From Nocardia vinacea (GTDB lineage Bacteria > Actinomycetota > Actinomycetes > Mycobacteriales > Mycobacteriaceae): a stretch of DNA of 64,000 nt. Positions 26,370-35,258 of the stretch are shown piece after piece. Position numbers and translations under genes: made by a program. The DNA lies in NCBI RefSeq assembly GCF_035920345.1, contig NZ_CP109149.1, forward strand, positions 8,122,001-8,186,000, written 5' to 3'. The notes beneath the pieces are model-generated. The model did not search any database, was not told the DNA's origin, and saw only the letters and a program-made list of their open reading frames with translations. How positions within the stretch are numbered: position 1 is the first letter of the stretch; each line of letters begins with the position of its first letter.

Positions 26370-28024
26370 CTTTCGGTGAGTCGGCCATTGTCCATATGCC
26401 AGCGTCGAGTCGCCGTGACCGAGTCGAGCATGCGGCGGTCGTGGGTGACCAGAAGCATTGTGCCCTCGAACGATTCGATGGCCTGCTCGAGCTGTTCGAT
26501 GGCGGGTAGATCCAGGTGGTTGGTCGGCTCGTCCAGGACCAGCAGGTTGACGCCGCGGGCTTGCAGGAGCGCGAGAGCGGCGCGAGTGCGTTCGCCGGGG
26601 GAGAGGGTTTCGCAAGGGCGCAGTACGTGTGGGCCACGCAGGCCGAATTTGGCCAGGAGAGTGCGGACATCGGCGTCGGGCCAGTCGGGCATTTCGGTGC
26701 TGAAAGTGTCTGCAAGGGCGGCGCTTCCGCGGAAAAGCTCGCGCGCCTGGTCCACCTCGCCGATTTCGACGCCGGAACCGAGTGTGGCGGTTCCGTTGTC
26801 CGGCCGGATCTTTCCGAGCAGCAGCGCCAGCAGCGTGGATTTACCCGAACCATTGGCTCCGGTCAGCACGATGCGGTCGGCCCAGTCGAGCTGGGTGGTT
26901 ATCGGGCCGAGCTCGAAATCCCCTCGGTTGACAGTCGCATTCGACAATGTGGCGACCACCGAGCCGCTGCGCGGGGCCGCCGCGATGGACATGCGCAGTT
27001 CCCACTCCTTGCGCGGCTCATCGACCACATCCAGACGCTCGATGCGCCGTTGGGTCTGGCGGGCCTTGGCGGCCTGCTTCTCGGTGGATTCGGCGCGCAT
27101 CTTGCGGCCCGCCTTGTCGGAGTCGACCTTCTTGGGGTCGCGGGCTTTCCGGCGGGCGTTGCGGACGCCGTGTTCGAGCCAGTTGCGCTGCATCTGGGCG
27201 CGGGCTTCGAGCCCGGCCTTGGTGTCGGCGAACTCCTCGTAGGCCTCGCGGGCGTGCTGGCGGGCGATCTCGCGCTCCATCAAGTACGCCTCGTAGCCGC
27301 CGTCGAAGATCCCGACCTGCTGTTGCGCCAGATCGAGTTCGACAATGCGATTCACGGTGCGCGCCAAAAACTCTCGGTCGTGACTGATCACCATCAGCGG
27401 CACCCGCACGCCGGTCACGAACTGTTCCAGCCGGGCGAGGCCGTCGAGATCCAGATCGTTGGTCGGCTCATCGAGCAGCAGAATGTCGAAGCGGGACAAT
27501 AGAACCGAGGCGAGTCCGGCTCGCGCCGCCTGACCACCGGACAGTCCGGTCATCGCGGTATCGAGGCCGTTCGGCAGGGTTCCCGCGAGACCGAGATCCG
27601 CCGCGACCTCCTCGGCCCGCTGGTCCAGATCGGCGCCGCCGAGCGCGAGCCAGCGCTCCAGGGCCGGCGAATATTCGTCCGCACCGCCGTCGGCCAAACG
27701 CTCTGCCGCGGCATCCATGATTCGCTGTGCTTCGGCGACACCTGTTCGGCGGCCGAGGAATTCGAGCACCGTCTCCCCGGGGATCCGCTCGGGCTCCTGC
27801 GCCAAGTATCCGACGGTGGCGTCGGGTGGGGACAGCGTGATGCTGCCGGTGGGTGTCGATCGGTTCGCGAGCATGCGCAGCAGCGTCGACTTGCCCGCAC
27901 CGTTCATGCCGACCAAACCGATCACATCACCCGGCGCGAGGGTGAAATCGAGGTCGTCGAACAGGGTGCGTTCGCCGTGGCCCGCGGAGAGTCCGCGTGC
28001 GTGCAGAGTGGTGCTCACCAGCAT
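26366..28024 (-). CDS. ABC-F family ATPase
   Basis: 552 residues with two ATPase domains and no membrane segment. Walker A motifs are GMNGAGKSTLL and GANGSGKSTLL, signatures are LSGGQAARA and LSPGERTRA, and Walker B motifs are LLLDEPTNDLD and LVLDEPTNHLD. Between them lies a charged linker of about 80 residues (the interdomain segment that enters the ribosome in ABC-F factors). Such proteins act on ribosomes in translation or antibiotic protection; which role applies here cannot be read from sequence. ATG 28024 gives MLVSTTLHARGL; GTG 28018 is an alternative. Confidence 0.92.
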   Translation of the reverse strand: MLVSTTLHARGLSAGHGERTLFDDLDFTLAPGDVIGLVGMNGAGKSTLLRMLANRSTPTGSITLSPPDATVGYLAQEPERIPGETVLEFLGRRTGVAEAQRIMDAAAERLADGGADEYSPALERWLALGGADLDQRAEEVAADLGLAGTLPNGLDTAMTGLSGGQAARAGLASVLLSRFDILLLDEPTNDLDLDGLARLEQFVTGVRVPLMVISHDREFLARTVNRIVELDLAQQQVGIFDGGYEAYLMEREIARQHAREAYEEFADTKAGLEARAQMQRNWLEHGVRNARRKARDPKKVDSDKAGRKMRAESTEKQAAKARQTQRRIERLDVVDEPRKEWELRMSIAAAPRSGSVVATLSNATVNRGDFELGPITTQLDWADRIVLTGANGSGKSTLLALLLGKIRPDNGTATLGSGVEIGEVDQARELFRGSAALADTFSTEMPDWPDADVRTLLAKFGLRGPHVLRPCETLSPGERTRAALALLQARGVNLLVLDEPTNHLDLPAIEQLEQAIESFEGTMLLVTHDRRMLDSVTATRRWHMDNGRLTES

Positions 28025-28202
28025 GAGTCTGCCGTGTCCGTGCCACGCGTCGGCACCGCGGGGTCCGGTCGGTGCTCGGGGTTGCACCCTGAGTCCGCGG
28101 CCTGCGGAAATCAGGGTCGGGATAGGTCATGCGACCGATGTAATCCGCGGTTTTCCTGGGCAGAGTTGATGTCGTACCGAACATCACCAGAGAGGGAAAA
28201 CA

Positions 28203-28400
28203 ATGACCGCCCCCGCGCCTACCCGCCGACTTACCCGCTCCACCCACGACAAGTGGATCGCCGGCGTCTGCGGCGGCATCGCCGAATACTTCGGCTGGAA
28301 CGCCAACGTCGTCCGATTGCTCTTCGTCCTGTCCTGCTTGCTCCCGGGACCGCAGTTCGTCGTGTATCTGGTGCTGTGGCTGATCATTCCGAAAAAGTGA
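28203..28400 (+). CDS. Small PspC-domain membrane protein
   Basis: 65 residues comprising a whole PspC domain: a basic N-terminus, IAGVCGGIAEYFGWNANVVR, then a hydrophobic helix containing PGPQFVVYLVLWLIIP and ending in KK. PspC proteins sit in the cytoplasmic membrane and are linked to envelope stress. AGAGAGGG lies upstream of the ATG. It is monocistronic as far as can be seen. Confidence 0.92.
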   Translation: MTAPAPTRRLTRSTHDKWIAGVCGGIAEYFGWNANVVRLLFVLSCLLPGPQFVVYLVLWLIIPKK

Positions 28401-28515
28401 CTGTCCCCAAGAATTAGGGGCAGCAGCTGCGCCCGGGACTCGCGGATGACACTATGGACCGGTACCCACCGATCGACCGCAGTGTCACCCACGCGAGTCC
28501 CGACCAGGAGGAGTC

Positions 28516-28824
28516 ATGATCACCTCAGGTGAATTCCCGGGCATGGATCTACCCGGCATCGACGCATCCTCCTCCCTGGACGGTCTCGGCGAAGTCGAAC
28601 TGCACCACCCCACCCAGGACATCGACGGCGACGGCACCCTCGACACCGTCACCACCACCGGCCCCGAGGCAATGCAGGTGTGGACCGACTGGGACCACGA
28701 CGGCATCGCCGACCAGGTCACCGTGGTCGAGAAGGACGGTGATTACTCCGCATGGGAGTTCCATCGGCATCCGGACGGGACGTCCGAGTGGGTGCGGACC
28801 GATCAGGGGAAGATCGGGCACTAG
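28516..28824 (+). CDS. Small acidic protein, DUF6802-like
   Basis: 102 residues, rich in Asp/Gly, with the repeated motif DIDGDGTLDTV and DWDHDGIADQV, resembling calcium-binding dockerin-type loops. The pattern fits actinobacterial DUF6802 proteins as I recall them. There is no signal peptide, so it is cytosolic or exported by another route. AGGAGG lies six bases before the ATG, so the start is secure. Function unknown. Confidence 0.82.
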   Translation: MITSGEFPGMDLPGIDASSSLDGLGEVELHHPTQDIDGDGTLDTVTTTGPEAMQVWTDWDHDGIADQVTVVEKDGDYSAWEFHRHPDGTSEWVRTDQGKIGH

Positions 28825-29284
28825 CCGCTGAACGGCCTCGATTCTCGGCTCGGCCTCGTTCTGGGGGCCGGGCCGCCCTGAATCCGCCCGGTCACATCCA
28901 GCGGTGACATCGGACTGAGCCTCAACACTTTCGTCCGCCGACCGAAACCCAATTACACTGTCCGACAACGGCCCCCACAACCCAGGCCCTTCGTGGGTCC
29001 ACCCGGCCGCAGGCTGCAATGATCCGCGCGCCTCGTGTGCGGATCATTGGAACCTGCGGAACGACTCAGGTGCCGCCCCATGTTCGAGCCTCACCGGCCT
29101 TCCTTGTCGCGTTGGCTGCTGGTTGTAGCTGGTAGACCCACCCAGTAGATTTTGCTGACAGAACCAGGCGACGGATCCGATGGAACCGAACGCGGGCCGC
29201 GTGCGTCGAAGGAAGTATGGCGGCATCAGTGTTCCGAGCTGTGGTCGGTTGAGTCGGCAGTCCGGAGAAGGAGGGGATTGGAAA
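28825..29284. other. Gene-free spacer with a perfect 11-bp inverted repeat
   Basis: This 460-bp spacer precedes the T7SS substrate island. An inverted repeat CAATGATCCGC / GCGGATCATTG at 29017-29049 with an 11-base loop could be the terminator of the DUF6802-like gene or an operator for the island. No T-run follows. I saw no gene here; frames in it lack start signals. Confidence 0.55.
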
Positions 29285-29611
29285 ATGGGTGATTCGAGCA
29301 TGCTCGGCGTCAAGACGGGGGAACTCGGGCGATTCGCAAACGACCTCGGGGCTTCGGGTCAAGTGGTGCGAAATCGTGCCAAGGATGTGGCCGACAATTT
29401 GTTCGGGCCCGCTGATGCCGGCGAAAACTACCACGACCGCGGAAAGAAGATCCAGGACGGACTGGAGAAGATTTACACATGGTTGGGTAATTGGTCCGAG
29501 GCGACGTTGGCAACTTCGGACGCTATCGGGGCGTCGGTTGTCAAGTATTCGAACACTGACGACGAAAATTCTCGCGATATCGCAAAGATCGGCAATGACA
29601 AGAAATCGTAG
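29285..29611 (+). CDS. EspC-like type VII secretion target
   Basis: 108 residues opening MGDSSMLGVKTGELGRFAND, predicted to be a helical hairpin with NWSEA near the middle; of the size and pattern of EspC-like ESX-secreted proteins. There is no Sec signal. AGGAGG lies ten bases before the ATG at 29285, which decides the start over an in-frame ATG at 29180. It is the first gene of a same-strand group with the 535-residue substrate (44 bp later) and the coiled-coil protein. It probably co-secretes with, or chaperones, the larger protein; this is inference. Confidence 0.75.
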   Translation: MGDSSMLGVKTGELGRFANDLGASGQVVRNRAKDVADNLFGPADAGENYHDRGKKIQDGLEKIYTWLGNWSEATLATSDAIGASVVKYSNTDDENSRDIAKIGNDKKS

Positions 29612-29655
29612 CTATCGCTCGAGCGGTCGAGAAGTAGCCCGAGGGGGTCGTTACT

Positions 29656-31263
29656 ATGGCATTTGAGGTACCTGCGAACGGATCTGTAAAGCAATATCTG
29701 GAGATCGGCTCCCGTGGTCTGCTGTATTTCGAATATTTTCAGCCGCGCTATAAACGCGCGTTCGGGGGAAACCTGCCAGCCGATTTTCCCGACTATTCGC
29801 AGCTTCATAAACGCTATTATGAACAGAACGGCTTGAACGAAGACAAGCTGCTGAACACCTCGGCGAAATTGCAGGTGGTGCTCCAGGAGTGTGGCACCCA
29901 GTTGTCTGCGCAGCGTGGATATGCGCAGACAATGCCGACACTCTGGTCCGGGGAGGCGGGCACTGCCGCACTCAACATGCTGAACAAGCAGATAACTCAA
30001 GCGGATGCGAATTGGAAAGCGGCGGGCGATGCGTGGAAGTCCATCGCAGGCTCTTTCGACGGTCTGCGGGCGGCGGCGAAGATCAAGGCCGAGGCTGTCC
30101 GATACATCCTCGAGAACGGCGACGGTATTCGTATCGCAGAGAAAACTCCGGAGGATATTGATGACATTATCTCCGGTACGAGTATTGCCGTTAGTAACGG
30201 TTGGCAGAGTAATAGCTTGCTGAGCAAGCTGCGCAGGATATTTCCTGATCTTCAGGGCGGATTCGATGCCTGGACGGCCGATAATATCCTCGGCATCCTG
30301 CCAGGATCTGAATATCAGCAGCACATCCAATCGCGCTGCAGGCACTGGCTCGATAACGTCTTCAAACCTGATTATGCGGCCAAGATCAAGATCTTCATTG
30401 ACGCGTGCGACTCGGCTGACCGCGGTGTCAAGCAGGTGTACGACAAGATAATCCAAGAGCTGGACAAGGTCTCAGACGCTCGATACGACCGCCCGGCCGG
30501 TGTGCCTACCGAGACGCCGAGCATGCCGGGCACTCCCAGTACGCCGGGCACTCCCGGTACGCCGGGGACACCAGGGACCCCCGGTACGCCGGGGACACCA
30601 GGGACCCCCGGTACGCCGGGCACGCCGGGCACAACGAACCCGACCTCGACGGACACCACAACAGCGAGCAGCCTCCTGTCCGGGTTGTCATCGCTGACTT
30701 CGGCAGCTTCGCAATTGACTTCGCTCGGTGAGTCTGTCAGTCAAGGACTCACCTCATTGGGCACCTCGATCAAGGACAGCGTCGACAATGCGATCGAGCA
30801 GCTGACAAAGACCTCCGAGTCAACGGAAACCGAGGACAAGGACGGCGACGGTAAGCCGGACGGGGAGAAGAACAAGACCGCGGCTGAGTTCGATTTGGGT
30901 GGAAAGCATGTGAAGGTCGAGATTGGCGCGGATGGTCAGCCCAAGCTCGTGATGACCGACAGTGACGGCAAATCGCATGAGTACGGCGTGACGCTGGATG
31001 ACAAGGGCAATCCGGTTATCGCCACTGACGAGTCGAAGGGCGACGACGACAAATCCACGACGTCCGGTGACGAATCTGGTACAGGAAATCCGTCCACCGA
31101 AGAGAACAATGGCAGTAGTCCGGGAACTGTTCCGGGAGCCCCGTCGACCGGCAAGCGGGAAGAGGACGGCGAGCATACTCCGCAGCTGGTACCGGACGCG
31201 GATCCGCAACCGGAAGAGCCTGCCGACAGCGGTGCCAAACTGGCCGAGGCAGGGCCGCTGTGA
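29656..31263 (+). CDS. Large T7SS-type substrate with WSG helical domain, collagen-like repeat and acidic tail
   Basis: 535 residues. Residues 1-280 are mostly helical with TLWSGEAGTAAL near 95-106, a WXG-type turn as in LXG/WXG100-like substrates. Residues 286-328 are a Pro-Gly-Thr repeat (about a dozen PGT triplets). A Ser/Thr-rich helix region follows, then DKDGDGKPDG (about 396-405), a likely calcium loop, and a strongly acidic, low-complexity tail. There is no signal peptide or membrane helix. Base composition is lower in GC than neighbours in the first 800 bases, so it may be acquired. I do not recognise a toxin domain. GGGGGT precedes the ATG. Confidence 0.75.
   Translation: MAFEVPANGSVKQYLEIGSRGLLYFEYFQPRYKRAFGGNLPADFPDYSQLHKRYYEQNGLNEDKLLNTSAKLQVVLQECGTQLSAQRGYAQTMPTLWSGEAGTAALNMLNKQITQADANWKAAGDAWKSIAGSFDGLRAAAKIKAEAVRYILENGDGIRIAEKTPEDIDDIISGTSIAVSNGWQSNSLLSKLRRIFPDLQGGFDAWTADNILGILPGSEYQQHIQSRCRHWLDNVFKPDYAAKIKIFIDACDSADRGVKQVYDKIIQELDKVSDARYDRPAGVPTETPSMPGTPSTPGTPGTPGTPGTPGTPGTPGTPGTPGTPGTTNPTSTDTTTASSLLSGLSSLTSAASQLTSLGESVSQGLTSLGTSIKDSVDNAIEQLTKTSESTETEDKDGDGKPDGEKNKTAAEFDLGGKHVKVEIGADGQPKLVMTDSDGKSHEYGVTLDDKGNPVIATDESKGDDDKSTTSGDESGTGNPSTEENNGSSPGTVPGAPSTGKREEDGEHTPQLVPDADPQPEEPADSGAKLAEAGPL
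30556..30609 (+). repeat. 27-bp exact tandem repeat inside the PGT-repeat coding region
   Basis: A 27-bp unit starting GGTACGCCGGGGACACCAGG is present twice without mismatch (30556-30582, 30583-30609) and begins a third partial copy. Each unit encodes nine residues (GTPGTPGTP), so gain or loss of units keeps frame. Confidence 0.9.
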
Positions 31264-31315
31264 AATCGGCCCAATGCGCCAACGTGATTGGTGACTGTCG
31301 AGGAGGGGTCTGATC

Positions 31316-31699
31316 GTGAACTATTCGGACGAGATGGAACAAATCGTCGAGGAGATCCGCCGCCGGTCGACGATGCTGCTGGACGAGTTCGAGGAGATCA
31401 GCAAGCGCACCATGGACAAGGACCGTGAACTTGCCGAGCAGTCCGCCGTGGAAATGCGGCAGTTCTGGGAAGACCACGCTGACGAGCTAGCGACGGCAAA
31501 GGCCGAGGCCGAAGAGAAGGAGCGGCTCGAGGTCGATGCGCGCGCCGAACGAGAGCGTCTGGAGGCGGAGGCTCGTGAGCAGCGTGAGGCGATCGCGCGG
31601 TCGATTGCTGCTCGCAAAGCGCACGATGTGGTCACACCCATCGACGAGGATGACGATCCGGAGTCCGAGTACTACCGCCGCAAGAGCTGGCTGGTGTGA
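31316..31699 (+). CDS. Coiled-coil protein of the T7SS substrate island
   Basis: 127 residues, almost entirely a charged alpha-helical coiled coil rich in Glu, Ala and Arg (about residues 5-105), ending DDDPESEYYRRKSWLV. The C-terminal E-Y-Y-R-R-K-S-W matches the restored end of the broken YbaB-like gene at 25885, suggesting that both belong to one family of T7SS-island accessory proteins despite different bodies. Cytosolic, with no signal peptide. The start ATG 31316 lies two codons after GTG, and GAGGAGGGG sits upstream. Function unknown. Confidence 0.72.
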   Translation: MNYSDEMEQIVEEIRRRSTMLLDEFEEISKRTMDKDRELAEQSAVEMRQFWEDHADELATAKAEAEEKERLEVDARAERERLEAEAREQREAIARSIAARKAHDVVTPIDEDDDPESEYYRRKSWLV

Positions 31700-31708
31700 G
31701 GGCTCGGC

Positions 31709-32479
31709 CTACCAGCGGTCTTCTTCGGCTTCGCGGAGGCGTTGGGATGCGTGGTCGATCCACGTGGTGAAGTGGGTGGTCAGGTCGGTGGGGATGGTGG
31801 GGCGGACGGATATGTGGGGGCCGCGGAGTTCGGTGTAGCGGCCGTCGTTGGTTATGTCGTGCCATTGGACGGTGGTCAGGGGGTTCGTGAGTTTGTTGGC
31901 GGGGCCGGTGTGGAGGAGGGCTGAGCCGCCGCCGTCGGCCGGGCGGTTCAGGAGGCGTTGGTAGCGCTCGCGGGGGGAGTTGCGGGTGACGCTTTCGAGG
32001 TGGCTGTTGGGTCGGCCGTAGATGTCGTCGGGGTGGAAGGTAGCGGGTGGGTTGGTGCCTGGGGTGCAGGGCGGGAGGGAACTGGTCAGTTGGGCGGGGA
32101 GGTGGTCTATGGGGAACAGCCGGCAGCGGATCGGGCCGTTGGTGTCGCCGAAGGTGGCTTGGGCCAATGACATGGCGTGGTGGTTGGTGCGGGCACCGAC
32201 GATTCGGTAGACGCGGACGCCGCCGGCCGGGTTCTTGTGTTGGGTTGTGCCGCCGAAGATTTGGATGCGGATCACCGAGGCGGTGAGGGTGTGCAGGGCG
32301 AGTTGGATCTCTTCGAGTTCGTCGGGGGGGTAGCGCTCGCGCATGGTGACCCGGTGGATGTCGAAGTCGTCGCGGTAGGTGAAGCGGCTGGTGAAGCGGA
32401 GTGGATTGGGGAAGCGGTCGTTCGCGGGGTTGAACCACAGTGCGGCGAAATCGTCTGGCTCCCAAGTCCATTCAGCCAT
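31709..32479 (-). CDS. espG: ESX secretion-associated protein EspG
   Basis: 256 residues opening EWTWEPDDFAALWFNPANDR, which fits EspG-family proteins. EspG is a cytosolic chaperone that binds the helical tip of PPE proteins and keeps PE/PPE substrates soluble for T7SS export. It lies downstream of the PPE-like gene on the same strand (234 bp apart), which supports a chaperone/substrate pair. It converges with the coiled-coil gene, nine bases apart. Confidence 0.8.
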   Translation of the reverse strand: MAEWTWEPDDFAALWFNPANDRFPNPLRFTSRFTYRDDFDIHRVTMRERYPPDELEEIQLALHTLTASVIRIQIFGGTTQHKNPAGGVRVYRIVGARTNHHAMSLAQATFGDTNGPIRCRLFPIDHLPAQLTSSLPPCTPGTNPPATFHPDDIYGRPNSHLESVTRNSPRERYQRLLNRPADGGGSALLHTGPANKLTNPLTTVQWHDITNDGRYTELRGPHISVRPTIPTDLTTHFTTWIDHASQRLREAEEDRW

Positions 32480-32713
32480 CTGGAGATTCCCATCGATCGT
32501 GCGGTGTGCGCCGGACGAGGTGTCCGACCGAAATATGTATTCCTGTTACTGCCAGTAGGTCCGTCGGCGGTGCGGCGAACGAGTCCGGTGGCCTCACCGA
32601 GTTGAGCCGAGGAGCGGTTTGCCCCGAGCTGAGTCGATGAGGCTGTGACCCGGCGGTTGCACCGATCCCGCACGGGAAGGTGTCATGCACAGCCGGAGCG
32701 GACATCCGCGCGA

Positions 32714-33868
32714 TCAGTTGCGCGTCGGTGGAGGGGTTTCCGGATTTTCGCCGATCACGCCACCTTCAACGGTCCTCGCGATTTCGCCGAGTAGTTCCTC
32801 GGTGTTGGCGCCATTGATGAGGTAGTCCGGTATCTGGTGGGTGCTGTCCTCATCGGACTTGCCGCGGCCGGCACCCGCGCCCATACCGCCCATCCCCATT
32901 CCGCTGCGTCCGGTCGAGGTGGATGTAGTGGCCGCTGCCGCAGCGGGATTGGTCGTCGTTGTGCCGGGGGTGCCGGAGACGGTGCGGCCGGGGCTCGGCG
33001 ACGTCGAGGTGGAGCTACCTGGCGAGCCGCCCGAGCCCGTGCTTGTCGAGGTGGAGCTCGGAGTTGTCGTGGTGCTCGGAGTTGTCGTGGTGCTCGGTGT
33101 CGTTGTAGCCGGTGTCGTCGATGTCGTGCTGCTCGGGTTGGTCGAGCTTGTGGTGGTGTCAGACGGGTTGGTGTCCGTCGATGAGAGTTCACCGGTGGAT
33201 TCTTCTGCGGTTTCGGTGTCCTCGGGAGTCCCACTGTTCGGGGTTGTCGGGCCGCCTGAGGTGCCGGAGGTTCCGCCTGGGCCGGACGATCCCGGATCAT
33301 CGCCTCCGGATTTGATCGGTCCGGAGATATCGAGTGGATTGGTCGGATCGAGTGCGGTGGGCAGTACCGGTACGCGGCCGTCGAATGCGGCGAATGTGTT
33401 CACGTAGTTGGTGAGCATGGCGTTGCGGGCACCGGCGGTCGCCTCGTTCTTGGTGTTCTCTTCCTCGTGGGCGCGCGGCGGCCAGACGTTCGTGGTCCAG
33501 GAATGGTGGTTGGCTTCCGGAATTCCGTTGGCTACGTTGCGAACTCCGTCGGCTGCGGCTTCCATGTCGTTGGACATCTGAGTGATGAGTGGAGTCAGCT
33601 CGTGGGCGCTGGTGACGTAGCGGTTGATCGCGTCTTTGGCCTTATCGGCGGCCGAGCCTTCCCATGCTTCGGCGATCGAGCCCTGGACGGAACGGGCGAA
33701 AGTCTCCAGGCCCTGGTCCCATTGGGTGGCCACGTTGGAGTACGTCATGGCCGCACCGTGGGCGTTCTTCGGATCCAGCGGCTCGAACGCTTCCTCGATT
33801 TCGGTACGTTCCCAACGGAATACATTCTCCCCGTGCGGAGGGATTCTGGTGGGCTCATTACCTGACAT
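32714..33868 (-). CDS. PPE/WXG-like T7SS substrate with Ser/Thr/Pro-rich tail
   Basis: 384 residues. The N-terminal helical domain (about 1-160) contains AWEGSAADKAKDA (W69-E-G71) and an NHHSW segment, like the PPE-type helical bundle. From about 190 to 330 the protein is low-complexity Ser/Thr/Pro/Gly, suggesting an extended exported region. A Gly/Met-rich patch (MGMGGMGAGAGRG) is followed by a short C-terminal helix. There is no signal peptide. AAGGGG precedes the ATG. Paired with EspG downstream, it is the likely cargo. Confidence 0.75.
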   Translation of the reverse strand: MSGNEPTRIPPHGENVFRWERTEIEEAFEPLDPKNAHGAAMTYSNVATQWDQGLETFARSVQGSIAEAWEGSAADKAKDAINRYVTSAHELTPLITQMSNDMEAAADGVRNVANGIPEANHHSWTTNVWPPRAHEEENTKNEATAGARNAMLTNYVNTFAAFDGRVPVLPTALDPTNPLDISGPIKSGGDDPGSSGPGGTSGTSGGPTTPNSGTPEDTETAEESTGELSSTDTNPSDTTTSSTNPSSTTSTTPATTTPSTTTTPSTTTTPSSTSTSTGSGGSPGSSTSTSPSPGRTVSGTPGTTTTNPAAAAATTSTSTGRSGMGMGGMGAGAGRGKSDEDSTHQIPDYLINGANTEELLGEIARTVEGGVIGENPETPPPTRN

Positions 33869-34215
33869 CGAATCGCCCCTTCAATACCACGGCCTCAACC
33901 GCGAACTCGGAACCAACCACGAGTTTTCCCCCTGCTGACAATATGTGGCCCTCCCGATCGCCGAATGCCGACGACATCGAACAGGGCCGGACCGGCTCCC
34001 TGCCCCCTATTCAGCTGGATCGACCGTACCGAGCGGTTGACCACCGTGCAAGCGCCCCACAACCGAATTCCCACGGGCTGTTTCGGTCCGCAGACGTCGC
34101 CGGAAACCAGTCGAACAACCCGGAATGCGAACGGCCCGTTGACAGTCCGCGGTCCTCAGCCTTACCGTCTAATCGGAATCGGATTCCGGTTCATCAATTG
34201 AACGATAGGACCTCC
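33869..34215. other. Divergent promoter region without genes
   Basis: 347 bp between the PPE-like gene (minus) and the small membrane protein (plus). It should contain both promoters. One 78-codon plus-strand frame lies inside but has no ribosome binding site and no recognisable protein character. No clear palindrome seen. Confidence 0.5.
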
Positions 34216-34671
34216 ATGACCACCCCGACTCACTGGACCCTCCCGCGAATCCTCGTTGGCGCCGTCCTGCTCAACACCCTCATCGGCCCCCTCCTCGCCG
34301 ACCTCGTCATCCCCGATATCGCCGACCTCCACCTGCACAACCCCGCCTGGCCCCCGCATGCCAAATTCCACGACGCCCAATACATCGGCATGGGCACACT
34401 CATCGGCGCGATCGGGCTGGTGGTCCTATGGCAGCGAATGGGGAACCTCCGCGCCCAGTTCTTCCTGGCTGCCGCACTCGGATCGGTCACCTGGCTGGCC
34501 ATGTTCGGCGCGCTGCTCTTCCCTGGTACCGCGGCCCAGGATCCGGAGCACGCCGCCGACGCCACCAGGGTCATCGGCATGGACCCGCAACTGTTCATCG
34601 CCTTGGTAATGCTGATCGCCTTGGCGGTGGCGATCGTCGTCGAGCGCACCTGCGCACCGATCCGGGTCTAA
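34216..34671 (+). CDS. Four-helix integral membrane protein, DUF6640-like
   Basis: 151 residues with four predicted membrane helices (about 9-30, 54-72, 81-103, 124-144) and the motif PPHAKFHDAQYIGMG between helices 1 and 2. This pattern fits DUF6640-type proteins as I recall them. AGGACC lies just before the ATG. The TetR gene follows after 26 bp on the same strand, so this protein is a likely target of that repressor. Function unknown. Confidence 0.78.
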   Translation: MTTPTHWTLPRILVGAVLLNTLIGPLLADLVIPDIADLHLHNPAWPPHAKFHDAQYIGMGTLIGAIGLVVLWQRMGNLRAQFFLAAALGSVTWLAMFGALLFPGTAAQDPEHAADATRVIGMDPQLFIALVMLIALAVAIVVERTCAPIRV

Positions 34672-34697
34672 CCTACGACCGGCAGACAGGGAGATAG

Positions 34698-35258
34698 ATG
34701 ACCGACCCGAACACTCGCAAACTCCGCACCGACGCCGCCCGCAATCGCGATCAGGTTCTCGCGACCGCCACGGCGCTGTTTGCCGAACGCGGTGACGAAG
34801 TGCAGATGGCCGATGTGGCACGCGCGGCCGGGGTCGGGGTCGGCACCATCTACCGCCATTTCCCGACGCGCCGCGCCCTGATCGAGGCGGCTGCGGAACA
34901 GCGTTTCGCCGGGATTCTCGAGCATGTGCGCCGCACCTGCCTGCCGAATCCGGATACGCGGCAGGCGCTGGCCGGTTTCCTCAGCCATGTCGCCGAAGTG
35001 CACGAGCAGGGGCGTGCACTGTCCGGGACCATCGAATCGATGCTCGGCGATACCGAACCGCGCGGTACGGTACGCGACGACCTGGCCGAACTCGGCGCGG
35101 AACTGCTGGCCAGGGGCCGAGCCGATGGCAATATTCGCGCGGATGCGACCGTCGCCGACCTTTATATGATCGTCGGCGCGGTCGCCACGATCAGCCGCGA
35201 CGGATTCGGCGACTGGCGGCGGTTCATCGAACTCGCGCTCGACGGCCTCCGGCCATGA
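34698..35258 (+). CDS. TetR-family transcriptional regulator
   Basis: 186 residues. The N-terminal helix-turn-helix has NRDQVLATATALFAERG and VGVGTIYRHFPTRRALIEA (about residues 14-60), followed by a helical ligand-binding domain. GGGAGA precedes the ATG. It follows the four-helix membrane protein and probably represses that operon. The ligand cannot be read from sequence. Confidence 0.93.
   Translation: MTDPNTRKLRTDAARNRDQVLATATALFAERGDEVQMADVARAAGVGVGTIYRHFPTRRALIEAAAEQRFAGILEHVRRTCLPNPDTRQALAGFLSHVAEVHEQGRALSGTIESMLGDTEPRGTVRDDLAELGAELLARGRADGNIRADATVADLYMIVGAVATISRDGFGDWRRFIELALDGLRP

Noticed and set aside
32841..33407. Val-rich plus-strand frame opposite the PPE-like gene
   Set aside because: An antisense shadow of the Ser/Thr-rich low-complexity region.
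33965..34201. 78-codon plus-strand frame between the PPE-like and membrane genes
   Set aside because: No ribosome binding site, no hydrophobic or domain pattern, and it fills the expected divergent promoter.
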